DNA from: an uncultured Chloroflexota bacterium
GTDB taxonomy: Bacteria > Chloroflexota > Limnocylindria > Limnocylindrales > Limnocylindraceae
DNA: 17,243 bases
Assembly: GCA_903937225.1 (NCBI GenBank)
Contig: CAIZYO010000008.1
Location: 1-17,243, forward strand
Direction of reading: 5' to 3'
The translations under genes and the position numbers were made by a program. Shown piece by piece: positions 8,481 through 15,936 of the stretch; the first letter of the stretch is position 1; every line of letters begins with the position of its first letter. Under the pieces are notes generated by a model. That model did no database searches, was not told where the DNA came from, and saw nothing but the letters and a program-made list of their open reading frames with translations.

Positions 8481-8849
8481 TTAGATGTAAACAACCTCTT
8501 CAAAGGTCGCCACAAGGAAGTTGATCAATCGATCCTTGCCACGCGCTGGGTCTACGGCGCGAATGCCTGGCACAAAGGCCCAGAGCGCCACCGCGGGGAA
8601 GATCAGTCGGCCTTCATCATCGCGACCCATGGTGGCGGCAGCACCGCCTCCGGCGGTGAATGCGCCGGCGAGGCCATCCTCGTCAAAACCTGACGCTTTG
8701 CCGAGCTCATGGACCGCCTGGACGACGCCCTTCCGCTTGGCGATGTCGCGGAGGGAGCCAGCCACCCACGCGTCAATCTGCGCATCATCTTGCGCAAGGA
8801 GTTTGACTCGGTATGCAGCGGGGGTTTCACTGAGTCCAGTTCCAACCAT
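8481..8849 (-). CDS. Hypothetical protein, 122 aa
   Basis: I do not recognise this family. ATG 8849 is preceded by an AAGGGGG ribosome site about 6-7 nt upstream, and the reading frame reads as a normal soluble protein. It has a charged helical N-terminal part (VKLLAQDDAQIDAWVAGSL), a Gly/Ala-rich segment with GRDDEGRL at its end, and a hydrophobic stretch FPAVALWAFVPGI near residues 84-96 that is too short and broken for a clear membrane helix. No Cys pairs, signal peptide or nucleotide-binding motif is visible. It converges with parB (55-nt gap, no clear terminator) and lies downstream of tRNA-Asn on the same strand. Coding is likely; function is unknown. Confidence 0.7.
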   Translation of the reverse strand: MVGTGLSETPAAYRVKLLAQDDAQIDAWVAGSLRDIAKRKGVVQAVHELGKASGFDEDGLAGAFTAGGGAAATMGRDDEGRLIFPAVALWAFVPGIRAVDPARGKDRLINFLVATFEEVVYI

Positions 8850-8890
8850 CTCGTTCCCCCTTCGCGCTCACTCACGCGTTGCAATGAAGT

Positions 8891-8965
8891 TGGCTCCGGC
8901 GGTAGGGCTCGAACCTACGACCTAGCGGTTAACAGCCGCCCGCTCTACCACTGAGCTACGCCGGA
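8891..8965 (-). tRNA. tRNA-Asn (anticodon GTT), CCA encoded
   Basis: The reverse strand folds as a complete cloverleaf of 75 nt. The acceptor stem is TCCGGCG/CGCCGGA, the D arm GCTC-AGTGGTA-GAGC, and the anticodon stem GGCGG/CCGCT (one G-U) with loop CTGTTAA giving anticodon GTT. The variable loop is AGGTC and the T arm is GTAGG-TTCGAGC-CCTAC. Discriminator G and CCA follow. The genomic CCA is worth noting because many Actinobacteria add it post-transcriptionally. Confidence 0.97.
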
Positions 8966-8972
8966 ACAGGTC

Positions 8973-8989
8973 GGCAGCGCAAGGCTGCC
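8973..8989 (-). repeat. Hairpin just 5' of tRNA-Asn
   Basis: GGCAGC and GCTGCC arms (6 bp, perfect) flank a 5-nt loop. On the minus strand it sits between the end of the small membrane-protein gene and the tRNA 5' end, 7 nt from the latter. It could terminate upstream transcription or be part of the pre-tRNA leader. A TACCAT hexamer at 9004-8999 is a possible tRNA -10, placing the hairpin in the leader. Confidence 0.4.
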
Positions 8990-9010
8990 AAGGGCGAAAT
9001 GGTAGCAGGG

Positions 9011-9298
9011 TCAGCGACGACGAGAGGGGTCGCCACGCTCCTCGCCTGCGCCACGAGCGCGGCGGGCACGATTCCGCTCTTCGCGGAGTTGCATGGCGTT
9101 GGCGCCGATGTTGAAGAGCCTGCGGCGAAGCCACACGGCGTAGAAGAGGGGTCCAATGATCGGCAGGCCGATCACGGGGAGAACTGACCAGAAGAGCGGT
9201 CGAGGGATCCCTGGGATCTCGTCCATATCTCGAATAACGCGCAGGGCTGGTAGCCACCAAACGGCGACTACCAGCCCCAGGACGATCAGCTCGTCCAT
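9011..9298 (-). CDS. Small membrane protein, PLDc_N-like
   Basis: This 95-aa protein has two predicted membrane segments, near residues 4-20 and 36-58, joined by VIRDMDEIPGIPRPLFW and ending in a strongly basic tail of Arg/Glu clusters. The layout and the second segment (PVIGLPIIGPLFYAVWLRRR) resemble the short PLDc_N domain found at the N-terminus of cardiolipin synthases and as stand-alone proteins, with no catalytic HKD motif. ATG 9298 has GGAG 4-5 nt upstream, and that site lies in a 6-bp inverted repeat (arms 9304-9309 and 9327-9332). The gene follows nagE by 46 nt on the same strand. Function is unknown; it is probably an inner-membrane accessory protein. Confidence 0.72.
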   Translation of the reverse strand: MDELIVLGLVVAVWWLPALRVIRDMDEIPGIPRPLFWSVLPVIGLPIIGPLFYAVWLRRRLFNIGANAMQLREERNRARRARGAGEERGDPSRRR

Positions 9299-9344
9299 TG
9301 CGCTCCGCCTACGCTTTCAGAGTTTCGGCGGAAAGTTTCACGAG

Positions 9345-10556
9345 TTAGCGTCGGCCCTTTGCCTTGACCGGCGTGCGACCCGGGGTCGCAAGGTTCTGCG
9401 TGCGGATCGCCGCTGCGAACAGCACGTAGTAGATCGCAGCAAAGACTACGCCGAGGCCCAGGATCCCGAGAGGTCCTGTGCTTCCGCCCGTCGATGCATC
9501 CGATGCCAACGTGAAGTTCAACAGATAGTCGATCAAGCCTGCGGAGAAGCCGAAGCCCTGTACCCAGTCAAGCTGTGCACAGATGGCAAGGGCCACGCCC
9601 GCAAGAAGTCCGTGAATTGCGAACAGCACCGGTGCCGCGTAGGCGAAGCTGAATTCAATCGGCTCCGTGATTCCGGTGAGGAACGAGGTGAAGCCCGCCG
9701 ACGCCATGATGGAGCCGGTCGACTTCTTCTCGCTCTTGTCTGCCGCCTGATAGATGGCGTATGCCGCAGCCGGGAGGCCGAACATCATCACCACGAACCA
9801 GCCTGCCATGAATGGACCCGCCGTTGGGTCGCCAGCAAAGAAGCGGTTCAGGTCGCCGGTCACTACCGTGCCGTCGGCCTTGGTGAACTCACCAAGCTGG
9901 AACCAAACGAACGTGTTCAAGATGTGATGCAAGCCCACCAAGAGGAGCATGCGGTTTGCGAAACCGTAGAGGACCAGTCCGATACCGCCCATCGTCACGA
10001 TGAGGTTGCCGAACTCCTGAATGGCAGCACCAATTGGTGGCCAAATGAAGCCAGCAACGATACCAGCGGCCACCGACGCGAACGCCGTGACGATTGGTAC
10101 GAAGCGTCGGCCTGCGAAGAAGCCGAGGTAGCTCGGCAACTTCGTGTCCTTGTAGTTGTTGTACGCCCATGCGGCGATCACGCCGATCAGGATGCCGCCG
10201 AAGACCGACATGTTCACCTTTGCAGGTGCCTCGACCTTGTTCAGCACGTCGATCAGTGAGCCAGCGCCGTTGATCTTCGCCAAGATCTGATAGCCGACTG
10301 CGGCGCCGAGGGCGGCCACACCAGCACCTTCAGTGAGGCCAACAGCCACACCGATGGCGAAGAGGAGCGCCAGGTTGCCGAAGACGGCATCGCCGGCGAT
10401 CGTCATTACATTCCAGACGACCGTCAGGGCCGTCCCGTCCGCGACCTTCAGGTCGCTGCTAAGGAGCACGCCGATGCGGAGCAGAAGCGCCGCTGCGGGG
10501 AGCACCGCGATCGGGAGCATCAACGCCTTCCCGATCTTCTGTAGTTGCTCAAACAT
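9345..10556 (-). CDS. nagE: PTS EIIC permease, N-acetylglucosamine type
   Basis: This 403-aa membrane protein is the sugar-translocating IIC domain of a glucose/GlcNAc-family PTS, with roughly 8-10 hydrophobic helices and no fused IIB or IIA. GLHHILN at residues 208-214, GDLNRFFAGDPTAG at 234-247 and the family signature TGITEPIEF at 294-302 are present. The QLGEFTKADGTVVTGDLNRFF stretch resembles E. coli NagE more than PtsG, so GlcNAc is the most likely substrate. I chose ATG 10556 because GGAGG sits 8 nt upstream; the earlier in-frame GTG 10571 lies inside that ribosome site. It has its own promoter and follows the IIB-IIA pair on the same strand. Glucose specificity is not excluded. Confidence 0.92.
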   Translation of the reverse strand: MFEQLQKIGKALMLPIAVLPAAALLLRIGVLLSSDLKVADGTALTVVWNVMTIAGDAVFGNLALLFAIGVAVGLTEGAGVAALGAAVGYQILAKINGAGSLIDVLNKVEAPAKVNMSVFGGILIGVIAAWAYNNYKDTKLPSYLGFFAGRRFVPIVTAFASVAAGIVAGFIWPPIGAAIQEFGNLIVTMGGIGLVLYGFANRMLLLVGLHHILNTFVWFQLGEFTKADGTVVTGDLNRFFAGDPTAGPFMAGWFVVMMFGLPAAAYAIYQAADKSEKKSTGSIMASAGFTSFLTGITEPIEFSFAYAAPVLFAIHGLLAGVALAICAQLDWVQGFGFSAGLIDYLLNFTLASDASTGGSTGPLGILGLGVVFAAIYYVLFAAAIRTQNLATPGRTPVKAKGRR

Positions 10557-10622
10557 TCCCATTACCTCCACTTAAGCGTGAGGCCCTGCCCTTGCGGTCA
10601 GGACGGCTCGCGCTTGTGGATA

Positions 10623-10651
10623 ACCCTACCCGCCGTGTAGCGGTATGGCAA
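10623..10651 (-). promoter_or_regulatory. Sigma-70-type promoter for nagE
   Basis: Read on the minus strand, TTGCCA (10651-10646) is followed after exactly 17 nt by TAGGGT (10628-10623). This is the best -35/-10 pair in the window. The start site would fall near 10616, giving a leader of about 60 nt before ATG 10556. It shows that nagE can be expressed apart from the IIA and IIB genes. Confidence 0.6.
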
Positions 10652-10688
10652 GGGGTTTGATTAAGGTCCCTTTACCATCTCCAGCCAC

Positions 10689-10717
10689 GCCCCCCCTAAC
10701 CACGGGTCCAAGGGGGC
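10689..10717 (-). repeat. GC hairpin between IIA and IIC genes
   Basis: Perfect arms GCCCCC and GGGGGC (6 bp) enclose a 17-nt loop that itself contains ACC-CGT-GGT. It lies 17 nt after the IIA stop and before the nagE promoter. No T-run follows, so intrinsic termination would be inefficient; it may stabilise the IIB-IIA message or pause transcription. Confidence 0.4.
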
Positions 10718-10733
10718 ATCTCGGAGGTTGGGC

Positions 10734-11201
10734 TTAGGCGGGGTGAACCACCATTAGGGGGTCACCCGCCCGCACCTGTGTCCCGGCGGCGGCAAGGTGC
10801 TCAACCCGCTGCCCCCCGATCGCCACGATGGGGGTGAGGAGGGAGGTGCCACCCGCACGGATGCTGGACGCCGCAAGCTCCACAAGGGGCTGGCCCGCAG
10901 CGATCTGATCCCCATCCCCTACGAGGGCCTTCAAGCCGACCCCCTTCAGGGCAACCGTGTCCAGCCCGAGGTGCAGAAGGATAGGTCCCGCAGGGCTCTC
11001 AATGGCGATCCCGTGGCCGCCAGGGAAGACCTTCGCGACGCTCCCACCGCATGGGGCAAGGGCCGTCACGCTCGCTACCTCTTCAGGGTTGAGTGCGACC
11101 CCGTCCCCCATGATCCCCTGCGCGAAGACGGGGTCGGGCAGGTCGGCAAAGGCCACGAGGCGCCCAGCAAACGGGGCGAGGATCGTGACGGGGGCGCTCA
11201 C
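10734..11201 (-). CDS. crr: PTS EIIA component, glucose family
   Basis: This 155-aa single-domain IIA takes phosphate from HPr and passes it to IIB. It keeps the all-beta IIA-Glc signatures: GGHGIAIES with His63 and ILLHLGLDTVALKG with the phosphorylated His77, equivalent to His75 and His90 of E. coli Crr, plus a GDGDQIAAGQPL segment. GTG 11201 abuts the IIB stop with no gap, so translation must be coupled; there is no strong ribosome site of its own. In organisms with Crr-type regulation this protein also signals carbon status; whether that holds here cannot be told. Free-standing IIA next to free-standing IIB and IIC matches the actinobacterial GlcNAc system. Confidence 0.93.
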   Translation of the reverse strand: MSAPVTILAPFAGRLVAFADLPDPVFAQGIMGDGVALNPEEVASVTALAPCGGSVAKVFPGGHGIAIESPAGPILLHLGLDTVALKGVGLKALVGDGDQIAAGQPLVELAASSIRAGGTSLLTPIVAIGGQRVEHLAAAGTQVRAGDPLMVVHPA

Positions 11202-11453
11202 TCAGCGCTTCATCTGGCGGCGCATCTCGGATTCAATGTTGTCCGAGAGCGTACCAATCACCACCTGGACCCCTTTGCCGAACTTTACGACGGCGATCGC
11301 CCCCGCCTTCTTGAGTGCCGCCTCGTTCATCTTCTTCATATCAACAAGGTCGCAACGGATGCGCGTGATGCATGGCTCGCTCGACTTGATGTTGCTCGCA
11401 CCCCCGAGGCCCTTGATGATCGCCTTTGCGGTCGCAACTAGATCCTGGCCCAT
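11202..11453 (-). CDS. PTS EIIB component, glucose/GlcNAc family
   Basis: This 83-aa free-standing IIB phosphorylates sugar entering through IIC. Its active-site motif PCITRIR at residues 27-33 has the phosphorylated Cys28, the counterpart of the CITRLR cysteine of PtsG and NagE, and the C-terminal half (GAIAVVKFGKGVQVVIG) matches the family. ATG 11453 has one of the strongest ribosome sites in the window, AAGGAGGAG about 6 nt upstream. It is the first of an IIB-IIA pair. It corresponds in role to NagF of Streptomyces. Confidence 0.93.
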   Translation of the reverse strand: MGQDLVATAKAIIKGLGGASNIKSSEPCITRIRCDLVDMKKMNEAALKKAGAIAVVKFGKGVQVVIGTLSDNIESEMRRQMKR

Positions 11454-11476
11454 CGCAACTCCTCCTTCTTAGGTCC

Positions 11477-11492
11477 CTGAGCCGACGCTCAG
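11477..11492 (-). repeat. Hairpin in IIB leader
   Basis: CTGAGC and GCTCAG arms (6 bp) with a 4-nt loop sit about 10 nt upstream of the IIB ribosome site, in the 102-nt gap after ptsH. It is immediately followed on the minus strand by AGGGACCTAA, a motif also present upstream of nagE. I see no convincing -35/-10 in this gap, so the IIB-IIA genes may be read through from ptsH. Confidence 0.4.
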
Positions 11493-11555
11493 AGCCTCAG
11501 TCTGCCTTGTCACCGAGATTCTTGGGGGGAGTCGGCGCGCCACGCGAGACCGCCG

Positions 11556-11819
11556 TTAGGCGATCTCGCGGATGAAGGTGGCGAGCTGCTCGGCTGCCTC
11601 TTCCGCGTCGCCGCCCTCCGCCTGAATTGTCACCTGACTGCCAGCGGATGCCCCAAGCTGCAGAACTCCGAGAATGGACTTCCCATCTGCCGTCCGATCA
11701 CCACAGGTCAGGCGGATCGCAGACATGAATCCCGCCGCCTTCTGCACGAAGAGCGCCGCTGGGCGGGCGTGAAGCCCTACCCCCTCTGGTACAAGCGCCG
11801 TTGTCTCATGCACTGTCAT
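11556..11819 (-). CDS. ptsH: Phosphocarrier protein HPr
   Basis: This 87-aa protein carries phosphate from enzyme I to PTS IIA proteins. The active-site motif GVGLHARPAA has His17, and DGKSILGVLQLGAS holds Ser48 at the position of the regulatory serine (Ser46) that HPr kinase phosphorylates in Firmicutes; no kinase gene is in view. ATG 11819 starts 2 nt after the rpoD stop, with GGAG 5 nt upstream inside the end of rpoD, so its translation is likely coupled to the sigma factor. It is followed after 102 nt by IIB. Enzyme I (ptsI) is absent from the window. Confidence 0.95.
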   Translation of the reverse strand: MTVHETTALVPEGVGLHARPAALFVQKAAGFMSAIRLTCGDRTADGKSILGVLQLGASAGSQVTIQAEGGDAEEAAEQLATFIREIA

Positions 11820-11821
11820 GG

Positions 11822-14020
11822 CTACTCCAGATAATCGCGCAACTTGCGCGAGCGTGATGGGTGACGCAGCTTGCGCAACGCCTTCGCCTCGATCTGCCGA
11901 ATACGCTCACGAGTAACATTGAACTCCGCGCCCACTTCTTCGAGCGTACGCTGCCGCCCATCTTCAAGACCGAAGCGCAGTCGCAACACGCGCTGTTCGC
12001 GTGCGCTAAGCGACTCAAGCGTGGCGACGATCTGCTCACTCAGGAGCTGGCTGTTCGCCGCCTCATCCGGCTTCTTCGCCGACTTGTCTTCGATGAAGTC
12101 GCCGAGATGGCTATCTTCCTCTTCGCCAATCGGGGTCTCCAGTGAGACGGGCTCCTGGCTCACTTTCCGCATCTCGCGGACGCGCTCCGCCGTCACCTCG
12201 GTTTCAGTGACCTTCGTCAACTCCGTGGCGATCTCCTCATCTGTTGCCTCACGGCCGAGCTCCTGGAAGAGCTGACGCTGAATACGCGTCAGGCGATTCA
12301 ACTGCTCATACATGTGCACTGGAATTCGAATCGTGCGTGCCTGATCGGCGATCGCTCGCGTGATCGCCTGGCGAATCCACCAGGTTGCATACGTGGAGAA
12401 CTTGAATCCCTTGATGTACTCAAACTTCTCCACCGCGCGAATCAGACCGATGTTCCCTTCTTGAATCAGATCGAGGAAGCTCATGCCTCGGCCGATGTAC
12501 TTCTTCGCGATTGAGACGACGAGGCGCAGGTTCGCCTTCGTCAGCTCCTCGCGACCCCGCCAGCCGAGCTGCACCACCGCTCCTTCACGGCCGCGGAGCT
12601 TGCCGAGCGCTGGGTTCTCAGGATCCCAGCCACCTTCGCGCAGCCAGTCTTCACCCGCTGCCCCGACATACTTCCCTGACTGCACATACGCCTCTGACGC
12701 GGGCCACGCGATCTCATCACGCGACCATACGAAGAGCTTGCTCAGCACCTGATTGTCGCGGCTGTTCAGGTCGCCCGAGCTCACCGCCTGGAAGGCGAAG
12801 TCGACAAGCTCTTGCGTCTTCGCGGCGGTGTTGCGCTTGCTCGGATCGTTGAACGCCTTCACCAGACTCTTCGCCACGAGCAGATTCTTCTGTAGCGTGT
12901 CGCCGCCTGGCATGGCCGCTGCGTCTCGCGCCGCCTTGTCGAATCCCGTGATCTTGCACTCTCCAAGCTTTCGTCCTTTGACATAGAAGGCGATCGCCTC
13001 ACGGAAGGTGGCGTGCGCCTTCTCCGCCAAACCTGGATCAAAGCGATACCACTCCTTCTTCTTGCGCGTCTTCAGCTCTGTCTCGTGGTACGTCCACTGG
13101 TGCAGGTTGTAAACGGCCTTCCACGGCTCGTCCGCCATCTGCTCACCAAGCTCGATCATCTTTGCGAGGACGACCTCCTCTTCGGCAGTGAGCAGGCCGA
13201 CCCGACCGATCTCCTTGAGATACATGCGCACCGGGTCGTCAATGCCCGTTGACTCAGTGACAGTTTCAACAACCGCCTCTGCCGCCTTAGCAACTTCAGG
13301 TGCGGCCACCTCAAGAAGCGCCGCTGCTGCCGCCTCAGGATCAAGAATCTCTACGCCGTCGGCCTCGATCTCCGCGAGATCTCCTGCGCCAGGCTCTGCA
13401 ATCCCTGCGAGTTTCGCCGTTGGATCAACCTCCGCTGGTGCACCCTTCCCCGCCTTGGCGCCCTTCGCTGGAAGCGCCTGCTTGGCTGCAACGGGCTTCG
13501 CTGACTGCTTCCCTGCTGGCTTCGCCGCTTGCTTTCCTGCTGGCTTTGAACCTGATGCCTTCGGCGCAGACGCAGTTTTTGCTGTGCCAGCCTTCCCAGC
13601 CTTCGCCGGGGACTTCGCGCTGGACTTTGCCGGCGTCTTGCCCGCAGGCTTCACCGCAGGCTTCGTCGATGACTTTGCGGCTGGCTTCGCCGCTGCAGCT
13701 TTTGGCGCAGCAACCTTCTTCGCCTTAATGCTCACAGGTTTCGGCGCAGGCTTGGGAGCGGGCTTCACCGCAGGCTTTGTTGCGGCAGCCTTCTTCGCAG
13801 ACGTTGCGAGCGAGGCCTTCTTTGCAGGAGGCGTCGCTGCCGGCTTCGCAGCAGGTTTCGCCGCAGTCTTCGCTGACTTTGCGGGCGCAGGCTTCGCTAC
13901 CGTCTTGACGGAACTCTTCGGTGCGGGCTTGGTCGCGGGCTTGGTCGCAGGCTTCGTTGGAGTTTTTGCCGCGACTGGCGCTGCGGGCTTTGTCACTAGT
14001 GCGCTCTTCTTTGCGGTCAT
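11822..14020 (-). CDS. rpoD: Primary RNA polymerase sigma factor (sigma-70/SigA)
   Basis: This 732-aa group 1 sigma factor directs RNA polymerase to housekeeping promoters. Residues 1-195 are a Lys/Ala/Pro tail, and 200-258 an acidic segment. Region 1.2 is at 260-292 ([17 protein letters not shown]), and an insert of about 195 residues at 293-488 replaces the usual short link. Region 2 is at 489-562, including [17 protein letters not shown] for -10 melting. Region 3 is at about 563-655 and region 4 at 656-732, with an HTH ([21 protein letters not shown]) that reads the -35. ATG 14020 overlaps the dnaG stop and has GGGGGG about 6 nt upstream. Region 1.1 is not recognisable. Operon order dnaG-rpoD matches the classical macromolecular-synthesis operon. 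Confidence 0.96.
13436..14020 (-). repeat. Low-complexity Lys/Ala/Pro repeat tract within rpoD
   Basis: About 195 codons are dominated by Lys, Ala, Pro, Ser and Thr in loose short repeats such as [22 protein letters not shown] and [14 protein letters not shown]. On the plus strand the DNA shows many copies of a GCAGGCTTCGC-like word. The composition resembles histone-H1-like bacterial tails. The long antisense open frame here is a by-product of this composition. Confidence 0.85.
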
Positions 14021-15936
14021 CGTGTGCCCCCCTTCCCTGCGGTCATTACGCCAGCGGCCATTAGGCGCCGATCCAAGACCTTACGCTTTGAACTGAGTTC
14101 TCGCCCCTGCTCCATGAGCTCTCGCACCCTGGCGACGTCGGCGGCACGCTCCGCCTCCGCGATCTCTGAGCGTGCCCAGGCCATCGCCTCTTCGAGACGA
14201 TCCGCTTCGAGGCGAAGCGCGGTCTGATCAATCCCGATGCGCAGACGCTCAAGGCTGACAGGCTGGCTCTCACGCGCAAGGAGCGCCTGAGCGAGTCGGC
14301 GCTCTTCCCCCTGCACCGCAGCAGGAATCTGCTCTCCACTCGCCACAGAGGCACCCGCTTCGATGGTGGCGTCGAGCGCGGCGCGAAGGCCGTGCCAGAG
14401 TGATCGTGCAAGTCCACTGGAGAAGAGTTCATCGCCGAGCGAGTCGCGCATGCGGAGGCGCTCTGCTGGCGCAAGGATCAAGAGTCGGAGCAACTCCGCC
14501 TCCGGTGCGGATACGCCCGCGAGGATTGAGGAGATATCCCCCTCAAGGTCGGCCGCTCGCACGCGATCGGCTGAGATGCGTCCGTCTGACGTGCCGGGGG
14601 CGACTTCGCCGCCTGGCCTCCGCATCGCTTCGCGAATTGTGGACTCGTCCACACCGATCCTTCGCGCCGCGGCGGCGGCATATCCGTCGCGAATCACTGG
14701 ATCGCGCAACGCGCGTAGTGTTGGCTTGATTGCATCAACCGCGCGCTTGCGGCCACCAAGATCGCGAAGATCGTGCGCCGCTGCTGCCTCCTCGATGAGG
14801 TATTCAACAACAGGGATAGGGCGCTCCACGGCAGCCCGCCACACGTCTGGTTGATCGCGTACAACCTCATCAGGATCCTTCCCATCGGGGAGCTTCACGA
14901 TTCCAACATCGACGAGTGAAGGTCCGTCCGTTGTGCCAGCGAGTTCAGTGACAAGGCGCAGAAGTTCGGTCGCACCGAATGCACCCGCTTTTGCACCCGC
15001 CGCATCTACGTCATAGGCGAGCACGATCTTTGAGCCATAGCGAAGGAGGAGCGCCACCTGTGCTGGCGTGAGCGCCGTCCCCATGCTCGCAACGACATTC
15101 TCAAATCCAGATTGATGTGCCATGAGTGCGTCGGTGTACCCCTCGACGAGAACCGCCGTCCCCCCCTTTCGGATCGCCGACTTGGCCTTATCAATGAGGT
15201 AGAGCGTGCGCGACTTATCAAAGAGCGGAGTTGCCGCGCTGTTCAGATACTTCGGTCCATGATCGCCGCGCGCGTCGTCAACTGGGAGTAGTCGACCACC
15301 GAGTCCGGTGATCTTGCCGCTCGCGTCGCGGATGGGGAAGATGATGCGAGCGCGGAAGCGATCATACGACCCGCGACCGCCGCCACGATCGGTGGTGAGG
15401 CCGACCGCCTCCAACTCTTCGGAGGTTGCACCGCGCTTAGCGGCCAGCGCCTTGGAGCAGGCGTCCCATGACTCCGGCGCCCAGCCGAGGCGCTGTGATT
15501 CGATCGTTGCGTCCGTAAAGCCACGAGCGTGCAGGTAGTCGAGTGCCGGCTTGCCGAGGTCATGGGTGGTGAGGATGGCGTGATAGAAGCTCACCGCCCC
15601 CTCAAGAACTTCGCGAAGGCGCGCGCGGCGCACATCTTCGGCACGGCTGCGCTCGTCAAGGACGACGCCCGCCTTGGCGGCGAGTAGGGTGAGCGCTTCG
15701 CCAAACGGCAGGTTGTCACGCTCCATCACAAAGGTGAAGATGTCGCCCCCCTTTCCGCACCCGAAGCACTTCCATGAATCTCGTGCTGGAGTGACCACAA
15801 ACGACGGAGTCTTCTCCCCATGGAATGGGCAGAGCCCCTTGAACGTGCTGCCAGCCTTCTTGAGCTGCACCGTTTCGCCGACAACGTCGGCGACGGCGAG
15901 TCGGCTCTTCACCTCGGCAACACTTCCTGAAGCCAT
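14017..15936 (-). CDS. dnaG: DNA primase DnaG
   Basis: This 639-aa protein makes RNA primers for replication. The N-terminal zinc site has [11 protein letters not shown] and [10 protein letters not shown], giving ligands Cys36, His39, Cys57 and Cys60. The TOPRIM core has [10 protein letters not shown] (residues 263-272) and YDVDAAG with Asp309 and Asp311. The C-terminal 200 residues are helical, Ala/Arg-rich and suit a helicase-interaction domain. I chose ATG 15936, where the family normally starts, with GAGGAGG 11 nt upstream, slightly long. The frame is open to a GTG at 16041, which would add 35 Pro-rich residues unlike DnaG. The stop overlaps the rpoD start (ATGA). E. coli DnaG is 581 aa. 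Confidence 0.95.
   Translation of the reverse strand: MASGSVAEVKSRLAVADVVGETVQLKKAGSTFKGLCPFHGEKTPSFVVTPARDSWKCFGCGKGGDIFTFVMERDNLPFGEALTLLAAKAGVVLDERSRAEDVRRARLREVLEGAVSFYHAILTTHDLGKPALDYLHARGFTDATIESQRLGWAPESWDACSKALAAKRGATSEELEAVGLTTDRGGGRGSYDRFRARIIFPIRDASGKITGLGGRLLPVDDARGDHGPKYLNSAATPLFDKSRTLYLIDKAKSAIRKGGTAVLVEGYTDALMAHQSGFENVVASMGTALTPAQVALLLRYGSKIVLAYDVDAAGAKAGAFGATELLRLVTELAGTTDGPSLVDVGIVKLPDGKDPDEVVRDQPDVWRAAVERPIPVVEYLIEEAAAAHDLRDLGGRKRAVDAIKPTLRALRDPVIRDGYAAAAARRIGVDESTIREAMRRPGGEVAPGTSDGRISADRVRAADLEGDISSILAGVSAPEAELLRLLILAPAERLRMRDSLGDELFSSGLARSLWHGLRAALDATIEAGASVASGEQIPAAVQGEERRLAQALLARESQPVSLERLRIGIDQTALRLEADRLEEAMAWARSEIAEAERAADVARVRELMEQGRELSSKRKVLDRRLMAAGVMTAGKGGTR

Noticed and set aside
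9335..9348. GTTTCACG resembling half of a parS site
   Set aside because: Only the left half matches; the right half reads AGTTAG instead of TGAAAC, and it lies at the nagE stop codon.
9156..10259. Plus-strand open frame of 367 aa opposite nagE
   Set aside because: Antisense shadow of a clearly recognised PTS permease; residue composition (many His, Arg, Cys) is unlike a natural protein.
10572..10733. Possible extra small gene or riboswitch between IIA and nagE
   Set aside because: No open frame with a ribosome site and no recognisable riboswitch core; the gap is explained by a hairpin plus the nagE promoter and leader.
13188..14096. Long plus-strand open frame (302 aa, Ala/Gly/Phe-rich) opposite the rpoD N-terminus
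   Set aside because: It is the antisense of the Lys/Ala/Pro repeat tract; its composition simply mirrors that tract and it has no family motif. The minus-strand sigma factor is certain.
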